DNA of 64,000 bases from assembly GCA_036496585.1 (NCBI GenBank), contig DASXLB010000005.1:1-64000 (forward strand), written 5' to 3'. Source of the stretch: Vicinamibacterales bacterium (GTDB lineage: Bacteria > Acidobacteriota > Vicinamibacteria > Vicinamibacterales > 2-12-FULL-66-21). Positions 18,874 through 26,008 of the stretch are shown here, one piece after another (the stretch's first letter is position 1; each line of letters starts with the position of its first letter). The notes under the pieces are model-generated. The model had not been told where the DNA came from. It was given only the letters and a program-made list of their open reading frames with translations, and made no database searches. The position numbers and the translations under genes are program-made.

Positions 18874-20889
18874 ATGATTTCCCGCATCGTCGCCGTTCTG
18901 TGCCTGCTTGCGCCCGCCACGCTGGCGGGGCAGCAGGCGAGCTCGCCCGCGCCGGCCAGCAGTCAGCTCAAGTCCGTCGTCCCACGGGCAATCCGGCGCG
19001 ACGTGCCGTTGACCAACGCAATCCGCCGCGCCCTCGACGCCGGCACCCGCGACCTGACCGGAAAGCCCGGGCCCAACTACTGGCAGCAGCAGGTCGACTA
19101 CTCGATCGACGCCAAGCTCGATCCCGCCACCGATACGATCACCGGCAGCGAAACCATCACCCTGCACAACAACAGCCCGCAGGAGCTGAACGAAATCGTC
19201 CTGCGGCTGGATCACAACATCTTTCGTGGGCTGGTCCAGCGCGGCGCGTCACTGCCGGCCGAGAACACCGATGGGATGGTGATCACCCGGCTTGTCGTCG
19301 ACGGCAATCCCGTCGATCTGGCCACGCCGGCGCCGGCCGGCGGCGGCCGACGCGGCGGCGCACCGCCCCGCCGGCTCTCGGCGTCGGGGCTGGACCAAAC
19401 CGTAGCGCACGTCTTCCCCGCCTCGCCGATAGCAGCCAAGACAACTTCCACGCTCACGATCGATTGGCACACGATGCTTCCCGGCGGCCCAGGCCGCGGC
19501 CATCGCATGACGCAGCGCTGGGATCACATGCTCTATCAGCCGACGCAGTGGTATCCGCGCGTCGCCGTCTACGACGATCTGCGCGGCTGGGACACGATGC
19601 CGTACCTCGGACCGGCGGAGTTCTACAACAACTTCGGCCGCTTCGACGTTCGCATCGACGTGCCGGGCGGCTGGATCGTCACCGGCACCGGCGTGCTGCA
19701 GAACCCGCAGGAGGTCTACACCGACAAGGCGCGCGAGCGGCTGACCCACGTCCTCGAATCCGATCAGGTCATCACTATCGTCGGCGCCGACGAGAAGGGA
19801 CCCGGCCAAGCGACGCAGCCGGGCGATCGCCTGACCTGGCACTTCGTCGCCGACAACGTCAACGACTTCGCATGGCTCACGGCGAGCGACCTCGAGCTGA
19901 AGGCGACGCGCGCGACGATTCCAGGCAAGGGACCGGTGCCGATCTATTTGGCGTTCCAGCCCGACCACGAGAGCGGCTACGCCAACGCGGGCCCGATCGC
20001 CCGTCACGCGCTCGAGTTCTACTCGAAGCTGTGGGCGCCGTACGCATTTCCACAGCTCACCGTGCAGGACGGTCCCGACAACGGCATGGAGTATCCGATG
20101 GTGATCAACTCCAACCAGGGGCCGGCCGATCACGAAACCGGCCATGAGTGGTGGCCGATGGTGGTCAGCAACAATGAGACGTGGTACGGCTGGATGGACG
20201 AGGGCTTCAACCAGTACATGAACATCCTTTCCGACGCCGACGCCAGGCACGTCGAGCCGAAACTCGACGGCCTCGGCCAGAGCTACGGTCGCGTGAGCGG
20301 CAACGAGGAAGAAGCGCCGATGATGTGGCCGGCCAACTACGCCGGGCCGATGTACAGCTTCCAGACCTATTCCAAAACGCCGCTGATGCTCTCGATGCTC
20401 GGCGGCATCGTCGGCGACGCCGAGGTGCAGCGCGCGCAGAGTGAATACGCCAAGGCGTGGGCGTTCAAGCACCCTTCGCCGTGGGACTACATTTTCTTCA
20501 TGGACAAGGCGCTCGGCCGCGATCTGCAGTGGTTCTGGTACTACTGGCTGTGGACCACCGAGTCGGTCGACGGCTCGATCGTCAGCGTGACGCCCAACGG
20601 CGGCAAGACGATCGTCACTGTCCGCCAGGACGGCCAGATGCCCTCGCCGGTGGTGCTGAAGGTCACGCTCGCAGCGTCGGGTCCAGCCGTCAAGCCGATG
20701 GCGAACGCGAAGATGCTCGACGCGACGACGGCGATCGTCTCCTATCCGGTTGACGTGTGGTTCATCGGCAATCGCACGTTCCAGGCGACGCTCGATTTCG
20801 GCGGCCGAGGCGTCGAATCGATCACGCTCGATCCCGACGGGCGCTTCCCCGATCGGGACCCGAGCGACAACGTCTGGCCGCGTAAATAA
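18874..20889 (+). CDS. M1-family zinc metallopeptidase, exported
   Basis: 671 residues with a signal peptide (MISRIVAVLCLLAPATLAGQ). The zinc site is complete: HETGH at residues 420-424 followed by 18 residues and Glu443 in DEGFNQY, the HEXXH-x18-E signature of family M1. The upstream DNGMEYPM stretch matches the GxMEN-like substrate-binding strand. The first 300 residues form the expected beta-sandwich domain (TITGSETITLHNNSPQELNEIVLRL). It lacks the large C-terminal helical domain of aminopeptidase N, as do many short exported bacterial M1 enzymes. A Gly/Arg-rich insert (GGGRRGGAPPRR) lies near residue 155. It probably trims peptides in the periplasm or outside the cell, consistent with the protease gene upstream. 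Confidence 0.93.
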   Translation: MISRIVAVLCLLAPATLAGQQASSPAPASSQLKSVVPRAIRRDVPLTNAIRRALDAGTRDLTGKPGPNYWQQQVDYSIDAKLDPATDTITGSETITLHNNSPQELNEIVLRLDHNIFRGLVQRGASLPAENTDGMVITRLVVDGNPVDLATPAPAGGGRRGGAPPRRLSASGLDQTVAHVFPASPIAAKTTSTLTIDWHTMLPGGPGRGHRMTQRWDHMLYQPTQWYPRVAVYDDLRGWDTMPYLGPAEFYNNFGRFDVRIDVPGGWIVTGTGVLQNPQEVYTDKARERLTHVLESDQVITIVGADEKGPGQATQPGDRLTWHFVADNVNDFAWLTASDLELKATRATIPGKGPVPIYLAFQPDHESGYANAGPIARHALEFYSKLWAPYAFPQLTVQDGPDNGMEYPMVINSNQGPADHETGHEWWPMVVSNNETWYGWMDEGFNQYMNILSDADARHVEPKLDGLGQSYGRVSGNEEEAPMMWPANYAGPMYSFQTYSKTPLMLSMLGGIVGDAEVQRAQSEYAKAWAFKHPSPWDYIFFMDKALGRDLQWFWYYWLWTTESVDGSIVSVTPNGGKTIVTVRQDGQMPSPVVLKVTLAASGPAVKPMANAKMLDATTAIVSYPVDVWFIGNRTFQATLDFGGRGVESITLDPDGRFPDRDPSDNVWPRK

Positions 20890-20910
20890 GAAAGGGGCAG
20901 GGACGGGCTG

Positions 20911-21039
20911 CCGGACCTGAAGGTCCGGGCTACAGCTGATCGACCGGACGAGAGCTGCTCGACCGGGCCAGGGGTGATCGGCCGGCCCTACGGGCTTATC
21001 GACGGGACCGTCCCACGTAGACCGGGTCTTCAGACCCGG
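20911..21039. repeat. REP-like hairpins and degenerate 19-nt direct repeats between convergent genes
   Basis: The 165-nt gap between the M1 peptidase (+) and the TIM-barrel gene (-) holds a near-perfect hairpin at 20911-20928 (CGGACCT, 2-nt loop, AGGTCCG), four degenerate direct units beginning at 20935, 20954, 20973 and 20994 (consensus GCTGATCGACCGG), an inverted repeat GGGAC-c-GTCCC at 21004-21014, and a second hairpin at 21022-21039 (CCGGGTCT, 2-nt loop, AGACCCGG). There is no T-tract, so a classical intrinsic terminator is not shown, but the placement between convergent genes fits a two-way terminator or a dispersed REP-like element. Confidence 0.6.
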
Positions 21040-21054
21040 CCGGCCCTGCGCCTG

Positions 21055-22212
21055 TTACGTCGTCAGTGCCTGCCTACAGAAGTCGACGCACTTCTTGACT
21101 TCCTGCACGGCGTCGGACCCCTCGGGGACGTTGTACTCGAGCTCGATCGACGCCGGCATCTTCCACTTGTTCTTCTTCACGAGCTGGAGGATCGGCTTGA
21201 TCGGCGTTTCTCCCGTGCCCCACGGCAGGTTCAAGCCGCAGTGCTGCGGTGTCGTACGGTCCTTCAAATGGAAGCTGGCGGTGCGGTCGTGGTACTTCGT
21301 CAGAAAGTCCAGCGGCGAGCCTCCCTGGTTGCCGCCCGCCACCCAGTGGCCGAGGTCGACGTTCGACATGTTCCACTTGGAGATGGCGAACGCCTGATCG
21401 AAGGCGGTCATGCTGCCCTGCAGGTGCGTGTGGTAGGCGATGGCGACCTTGTGCTTCTCGGCGAACGAGGACATGCGCTTCAGCATCGCCTCGGCGTCCG
21501 CCCCTGTCGGCAACTCCATCGTCGTGTGCGTCGCGCCGACGGCGGCGGCGACGTTGAACATGTAGTCAAGCTCCTCGTCGGAGGTCTGCATGTTCTTCTG
21601 CATGCCGTCGGTCTTGTAGGCGTAGATCGTGACGCCCGCGTCCTTGTACATCGCGCGGAGCTGCTTGAAGCGATCCATCGGAACCGAGGTGCGCCACTCC
21701 TTCAGCTTCTTCGCGGCTTCCTGCTGCTCGGCGATCTGTTCCGGCGTCTGCTGACCGCGGCCGCGGCCACCGCCGCCGAAGCCGGCCGGCGGCACGGGCT
21801 GACCCGTGTCGGCCGACACGAGGCACTGCTGCCCATTCCATTCGGCCAGCTTCTGCCCTGGCCCCGGCTCGAGCGCCGGCGGCTGCCCGCGGCGTCCGCC
21901 GCCGAAGCCTCCCGGCCCGGCGCCACGTCCTGCGGCTTGTGGGCGGCCGGCAAACATCTCCGCCGGACCGTCCATCAGTTCGCACCCGCTCAAGCCCGAA
22001 TCGAGCAGGTACTTGAGCGTCGCCTCGGCGCTCTGATCGGGCATGCTGCGATAGCTGTAGGTGATCGCCCCGATCTGGACGCCGTCGATCAGCGAGTCGG
22101 GTTTCGCCTGCGCGGCCCACGCGCCCAACACAGAGTCCCCGCGGCCGAGCAGCGCCGCTGCCGGCAGTCCGGCGAGGGCGAGCTTTCCGAATTCACGACG
22201 GCTGTACGACAT
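21055..22212 (-). CDS. Tat-exported sugar phosphate isomerase/epimerase-like TIM-barrel protein
   Basis: 385 residues. The N-terminus has a twin-arginine motif (SRREFGKLAL) before a hydrophobic stretch, so the folded protein should be exported. The rest resembles the xylose isomerase-like/AP endonuclease 2 TIM-barrel family (VQIGAITYSYRS, GCELMDG, KVAIAYHTHLQG, MSNVDLGHW, SIELEYNVPEGSD). Two low-complexity inserts rich in Gly/Arg/Gln/Pro (about residues 91-120 and 141-158) interrupt the barrel. The exact reaction cannot be read from sequence; exported relatives occur with Gfo/Idh and DUF1080 proteins in keto-sugar metabolism. It starts 15 nt after the PQQ dehydrogenase stop, with GGGGAG upstream, and is the last gene of the cytochrome/PQQ operon. 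Confidence 0.85.
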   Translation of the reverse strand: MSYSRREFGKLALAGLPAAALLGRGDSVLGAWAAQAKPDSLIDGVQIGAITYSYRSMPDQSAEATLKYLLDSGLSGCELMDGPAEMFAGRPQAAGRGAGPGGFGGGRRGQPPALEPGPGQKLAEWNGQQCLVSADTGQPVPPAGFGGGGRGRGQQTPEQIAEQQEAAKKLKEWRTSVPMDRFKQLRAMYKDAGVTIYAYKTDGMQKNMQTSDEELDYMFNVAAAVGATHTTMELPTGADAEAMLKRMSSFAEKHKVAIAYHTHLQGSMTAFDQAFAISKWNMSNVDLGHWVAGGNQGGSPLDFLTKYHDRTASFHLKDRTTPQHCGLNLPWGTGETPIKPILQLVKKNKWKMPASIELEYNVPEGSDAVQEVKKCVDFCRQALTT

Positions 22213-22227
22213 CGGTTTCTCCCCGGA

Positions 22228-23928
22228 CTATTTATTCAGTGTGAACGCATAGAGCGCGTCGTTGACGGCCACCAGCACGTACTGCTGCCCGTCCTGCATG
22301 TAGGTCTCCGGCGCGTTGCTCGGCGAGCCGATGCGCGTATGCCACAGCGGCGTGCCGTTGGTGGCGTCGAAGGCCACGAAATTGCCGCCGCCGTCGCCGG
22401 TGAAGAGCAGACGGCCGGCAGTCGCGAGGATGCCGCCGCTGCCGCCGCCCTGCGGGAACTCATGACGCCACGCCACCTTGCCGGTCTTGTAGTCGATCGC
22501 GCGCAGCGCGCTCGGGAACGAGCCGACGCCCGCGACGGTCTTCCCAGCCAGCCCCATCGAGCCGCGCGGATCCGTTTCCGTCAGGTACAGCAGGTTGAAG
22601 CCGTTGTTCTCGTGGACGTAGAAGAATCCGGTGTCGGGTGAGAACGCGCCAGGCGGCCAGTTCGTCACTCCCCCCTCGACCGGCGAGACGAGCGATCCTG
22701 GGACGGTCGCTTCCTTGCCGGGGTCCGGCTCGGGCTGGCCGTTCTTGCGGACGTTCTTCACCCAGTTCATGGTCGTGCCGAACGGCTGGCTGGTCACCGG
22801 CTCGCCGGTCACCCGATCCACCACTGTGAACCAGCCGTTCCGCGAGGCCGACGCGACGAGCTTGCGCGTCTGGCCCTCGATCTGGCCGTCGATCAGGATC
22901 GGCGTCTGCGCCGAGTCCCAGTCGTGCGTGTCGTGCGGCGACGTCTGGTAGTACCACGCCATCTTGCCCGTCTCGACGTTGATCGCGACGAGCGCGCAGG
23001 TGAAGAGATTGTCCCCTTTGCGCCCCTGGCCGGTGTAGCCGGGTGTCGGATTGCCGGTGCCGATGATGTAGAGCTTCGTCTCGGGATCGTAGGCGCCCGG
23101 AATCCAGGTCTGTCCGCCGCCGTGCCGCGCCGCTTCGAGGCTCGGCCAGGTGTCGAGCCCGGGGTCCCCTTCCTTCATCGGCACCATGTAGGTCTTCCAC
23201 TGCAGTTTGCCGGTCTCGGGATCGAACGCCTGCAGGAACCCCGGCATGTCGAGGTCGTTGCCGGTGCCGGCCAGCACGTGGTTGCCGATGACGACCGGCG
23301 CTGCCGTCGAGAAATACTGTTCGTTGAAACTCGCGATCTCGACGTGCCAGCGTTCCTTGCCGGTGCGTGCGTCGAGCGAGACGAGGTAGTTGTCCGGCGT
23401 CTCGAAGAACAGGTAGTTGTTCCAGAGCGCCGCGCCGCGGTTGCCGATGTGCGTGCCGCCGCGCGTCTTCCAGAAATAGCGCCACAACTGGTGGCCGTCG
23501 AGCGCGTCGAGCGCCCAGACGTTGTCGGGGGCCGTCACGTAGAGGACGTCGCCGACCTTGAGGATCGCGCCCTTGACGCCGGGCGTGCCGCCGAACGCGA
23601 ACTCCTCGGCCCCTTCCCCGCCGACCACGACATTGGCCGGTGGTCCGCCGAATCCGCCTCCCCTGCCGCCGAACCCGCCGCCGCCCGCGGCCGGCAGACC
23701 GCCGGTGAGACGGACCGTCCAGGCGAGCGACAGGCCCTTGACCGACGCCTGATTGATGTCCTTCAGAGCGCTATACCGCTTGCCGCTGTAGTCGCCCGAG
23801 TAAGTGGTCCACTCGTCGGACAGCGGTTTCAGAGCCTCCGCGGCATCGAGGATCGGCTTCTGCTGAGCGCCGAGCCCGCGGCCCAGGACCAGCGTCGCCG
23901 CCAGCACAGCGAGCGTTGTTCGCGTCAT
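22228..23928 (-). CDS. PQQ-dependent dehydrogenase, methanol/ethanol family-like
   Basis: 566 residues from the ATG that overlaps the upstream cytochrome stop by 4 nt; the frame is open further upstream but that part is antisense-type shadow sequence. A signal peptide (TLAVLAATLVLGRGLGAQ) is followed by the eight-bladed PQQ propeller: WTTYSGDYSGKRYS at the start of the mature protein, repeated W-docking strands (VWALDALDGHQLWRY, NVETGKMAWYYQTSPHDTHD) and a C-terminal TPLWHTRI blade. The family oxidises alcohols or sugars in the periplasm and passes electrons to cytochrome c, and the gene just upstream encodes such a cytochrome. A Gly-rich insert (GGGGFGGRGGGFGG) lies near residue 70. Substrate unknown; the sugar-related surroundings suggest a sugar or polyol. 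Confidence 0.9.
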   Translation of the reverse strand: MTRTTLAVLAATLVLGRGLGAQQKPILDAAEALKPLSDEWTTYSGDYSGKRYSALKDINQASVKGLSLAWTVRLTGGLPAAGGGGFGGRGGGFGGPPANVVVGGEGAEEFAFGGTPGVKGAILKVGDVLYVTAPDNVWALDALDGHQLWRYFWKTRGGTHIGNRGAALWNNYLFFETPDNYLVSLDARTGKERWHVEIASFNEQYFSTAAPVVIGNHVLAGTGNDLDMPGFLQAFDPETGKLQWKTYMVPMKEGDPGLDTWPSLEAARHGGGQTWIPGAYDPETKLYIIGTGNPTPGYTGQGRKGDNLFTCALVAINVETGKMAWYYQTSPHDTHDWDSAQTPILIDGQIEGQTRKLVASASRNGWFTVVDRVTGEPVTSQPFGTTMNWVKNVRKNGQPEPDPGKEATVPGSLVSPVEGGVTNWPPGAFSPDTGFFYVHENNGFNLLYLTETDPRGSMGLAGKTVAGVGSFPSALRAIDYKTGKVAWRHEFPQGGGSGGILATAGRLLFTGDGGGNFVAFDATNGTPLWHTRIGSPSNAPETYMQDGQQYVLVAVNDALYAFTLNK

Positions 23929-24869
23929 TTCAGTGTCACCAGATATGCGGTCACGTCGTGAATGTCCTTGTCGGTCAGCTTCCGCCACAACTGCCGATGG
24001 CCGTCGAGCGGATCGGTGATCGCGATGGTCGGTGAGTTGCCCGATCGGGCAAAGGTCTTCTGCGTGCCGTCGGCGAGCGTGACCGTCACCAGGAAGTCGT
24101 CGATGCGGTCCAGGCGTCCTTCGACGCGCTGGCCGTCTCGGGTGGTCACCACCGCCGTCACCGGCTTCGGCGTGCGTCCGGCCGGCGCGGCACCGCGTCC
24201 GCCGCGGCCGCCGCCGCCGCCCGCGACCCAGGCGCTCTGCAGCGCGACCGGCGTCGGATAGCGCGTCGCCACGCCGGCCATGTCGCCGGCCGCGGCGTGA
24301 CAACTCGCGCAGTTCGCATCGAAATACCGCTGACCCGCGGCCGCGTCTCCGACGAGAATGTTCAGTTCCTTGGCCTCTCCCGGCGGCGGCCCGCCCTGTC
24401 CGGCCATGCGTGCGGCCACGCTATGCACGTAGGCCGCGACCGCCTTCACGTCGGCCTCTGGGAGCGGCAGCGGCGGCATCGGCGGCAGCCCTTCGGTCTG
24501 CTTGCCGTTGTGGACGACCGGGTAGATGAGCTCGCCGTCCTGATCGCCGAGCACGATCGGCGAGCGCAGGAGGTTGACCCCGCCCATGTCGCCGCCGCGA
24601 AGGTCGGCCCCGTGGCAGAGGCGGCAGTTGATGCCGTACAGCGTGCCCCCGCGCTCGATGACGGCGGCATCGGCGAGCTTGCGCTGCTGTGCTGGGAATC
24701 CCTGTCCCTGGCCGCGTCCGCGGCCGCCGGGGGCCTGCGGTGCCTGCGCGGCGGCGCCGCCAGGCGTCCCGGCCGGCGCCGGCGTCGGGGGTTGCGGCGC
24801 CTGCGCGCGTATCAGAATGCTGGACAGCAGCACACCAGCGGCCGCTGCCAGAACCACGTGCTGTCGCAT
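23925..24869 (-). CDS. Exported two-heme cytochrome c, partner of the PQQ dehydrogenase
   Basis: 314 residues with a signal peptide (VVLAAAAGVLLSSILIRAQA). Two heme-binding CXXCH motifs are present: CRLCH at residues 82-86 and CASCH at 187-191. Plausible axial methionines lie in GLPPMPP after the first and in the second domain. Gly/Arg/Gln-rich linkers (GGRGRGQGQG and GGGGGRGGRG) surround the domains. The C-terminal 80 residues (VTTRDGQRVEGRLDRIDDF... DPLDGHRQLWRKLTDKD) form a beta-rich region often seen at the end of such cytochromes. First gene of a three-gene operon; its stop overlaps the PQQ dehydrogenase start. GAGG stands 9 nt before the ATG. An operator-like site lies in its leader at 24882-24895. 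Confidence 0.9.
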   Translation of the reverse strand: MRQHVVLAAAAGVLLSSILIRAQAPQPPTPAPAGTPGGAAAQAPQAPGGRGRGQGQGFPAQQRKLADAAVIERGGTLYGINCRLCHGADLRGGDMGGVNLLRSPIVLGDQDGELIYPVVHNGKQTEGLPPMPPLPLPEADVKAVAAYVHSVAARMAGQGGPPPGEAKELNILVGDAAAGQRYFDANCASCHAAAGDMAGVATRYPTPVALQSAWVAGGGGGRGGRGAAPAGRTPKPVTAVVTTRDGQRVEGRLDRIDDFLVTVTLADGTQKTFARSGNSPTIAITDPLDGHRQLWRKLTDKDIHDVTAYLVTLK

Positions 24870-24881
24870 GAATACCTCGAA

Positions 24882-24895
24882 GGAAATCGATTGCA
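24882..24895 (-). promoter_or_regulatory. LacI-type operator candidate in the cytochrome/PQQ operon leader
   Basis: On the + strand the site reads GGAAATCGATTGCA, a near-palindrome around a central CG that fits the general LacI-family pattern TGnAAnCGnTTnCA except at one end. It sits 12 nt upstream of the start codon and just downstream of the -10 element. A 13-of-14 copy, TGAAATCGATTGCA, occupies the same position in front of the phosphofructokinase gene at 63546-63559. The divergent gene encodes a LacI-type regulator. Confidence 0.65.
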
Positions 24896-24905
24896 GACCG
24901 GGCGA

Positions 24906-24934
24906 ATGCTAACAGGATTGCGCATGCGCGGCAA
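24906..24934 (-). promoter_or_regulatory. Promoter of the cytochrome/PQQ operon
   Basis: Read on the - strand, TTGCCG (24934-24929) is followed after 17 nt by TAGCAT (24911-24906), a good sigma-70-like pair. The predicted start point near 24899 lies immediately before the operator at 24882-24895, so repressor binding would block initiation or early elongation. Confidence 0.6.
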
Positions 24935-24952
24935 CTTGGTTGCGTATATGAT
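24918..24952 (+). promoter_or_regulatory. Regulatory region of the LacI-type gene
   Basis: The 110-nt divergent gap also contains a perfect 10-nt palindrome GCGCATGCGC (24920-24929), an inverted repeat GCAAC-ttg-GTTGC (24931-24943) and a TATATGAT stretch (24945-24952) that could supply a -10 for the + strand regulator. These are candidate autoregulatory sites; none has a second copy in the window. Confidence 0.35.
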
Positions 24953-24979
24953 GGCGCGCCGGATCGAGCCGGACGAAGC

Positions 24980-26008
24980 GTGCCGAATATCTACGAAGTG
25001 GCGAAGCGCGCCGGCGTCTCCCCCTCCACCGTGTCGCGGGTGCTCAGCCAGCCAGGGGTCGTCTCCGCGAAAACCCGGATCCGGGTCCTCCGCGCGGTCG
25101 ACCTGCTCGGCTACACGCCCAATTCGACGGCCAAGCACCTGCGAACCGCGCGCACCGGCAAGCTGCTCGTCACCGTGCCCGACATCTCCAACCCGTTCTT
25201 TTCGCTCATCCTGCAGGGGATCGAGGACGCGGCGCAGCGGGAGGCGTACGCGGTGCTGCTCGGCGACACCCAGCACGACGAGCAGCGGGAGCAGCGCTAC
25301 GCGACGATGCTGAGCAGCAAGGAGGCCGACGGCCTGATCTTCCTCGGCCATCGCCTGCCCGAGGCGGCACACGCGCGCGTCAGGTTTGCGGCGCCGCGCT
25401 GCGCGCCGGTCGTCAACGGCTGCGAGTTCAACCCGCGGGTCGGCGTGCCGAGCGTCCACATCGACAACGCGGTCGCGGCGATGGACGCCATGGCGCACCT
25501 CTACGATCTCGGACACCGCCGCATCGGCGTGGTCACCGGCCCGCTCGCCAGCCCGCTCTCGCGCGACCGCCTTCGCGGCGCTTCGGCGATCGCCGGGCAG
25601 CGTGGCGGTGACGACTTGATGATCGCGGGCGGCGACTTCACCGTCGAGTCCGGCGTCGCGGCGGCCGCGCGGCTCCTCGCCGGCCGCGTGCGGCCGACGG
25701 CGATCTTCTGCTTCAACGACGAGATGGCGATGGGCGTGCTCGACTACGCCCGCCGGCAGTCCCTCAGCGTACCGGCCGATCTCTCCGTCGTCGGCTTCGA
25801 CGACATCCGCTTCGCCCGCTACACCCAGCCGGCGTTGACGACGATCGCGCAGCCGATGCGCGAGATCGGCGAAGGCACGGTCAGGCTGCTGCTCTCGATC
25901 CTCGCCGACGACTCGGTCGCGCCGGCGTCGGTGACGCTGCCGCACCGCCTCGTCGTCCGCGCGACGACCGCGCCGCCCGGTTCGCGACACGGGTCGGATC
26001 ACGCATAG
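24980..26008 (+). CDS. LacI-family transcriptional regulator
   Basis: 342 residues from a GTG start. Residues 3-56 are the LacI helix-turn-helix and hinge (NIYEVAKRAGVSPSTVSRVL, NSTAKHLRT), followed by a periplasmic-binding-protein-like effector domain (LLVTVPDISNPFFS... GFDDIRFARYTQPALTTIAQP) of normal length. The effector is presumably a sugar or sugar phosphate. It is divergent from the cytochrome/PQQ operon, whose leader holds a LacI-type operator, and convergent with rhamnose isomerase, overlapping it by 10 nt at the stops. It could control either or both; LacI-type regulators are among the families known to run rhamnose regulons. The operator evidence favours the cytochrome/PQQ and phosphofructokinase targets. 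Confidence 0.93.
   Translation: MPNIYEVAKRAGVSPSTVSRVLSQPGVVSAKTRIRVLRAVDLLGYTPNSTAKHLRTARTGKLLVTVPDISNPFFSLILQGIEDAAQREAYAVLLGDTQHDEQREQRYATMLSSKEADGLIFLGHRLPEAAHARVRFAAPRCAPVVNGCEFNPRVGVPSVHIDNAVAAMDAMAHLYDLGHRRIGVVTGPLASPLSRDRLRGASAIAGQRGGDDLMIAGGDFTVESGVAAAARLLAGRVRPTAIFCFNDEMAMGVLDYARRQSLSVPADLSVVGFDDIRFARYTQPALTTIAQPMREIGEGTVRLLLSILADDSVAPASVTLPHRLVVRATTAPPGSRHGSDHA

Noticed and set aside
20974..22641. 555-codon + strand frame opposite the TIM-barrel gene
   Set aside because: No signal peptide or domain; the opposite strand encodes a Tat signal and family motifs.
23929..24303. Upstream extension of the PQQ dehydrogenase frame
   Set aside because: The extension is Arg-rich shadow of the cytochrome gene; the ATG at 23928 is followed by a signal peptide and overlaps the cytochrome stop by 4 nt.
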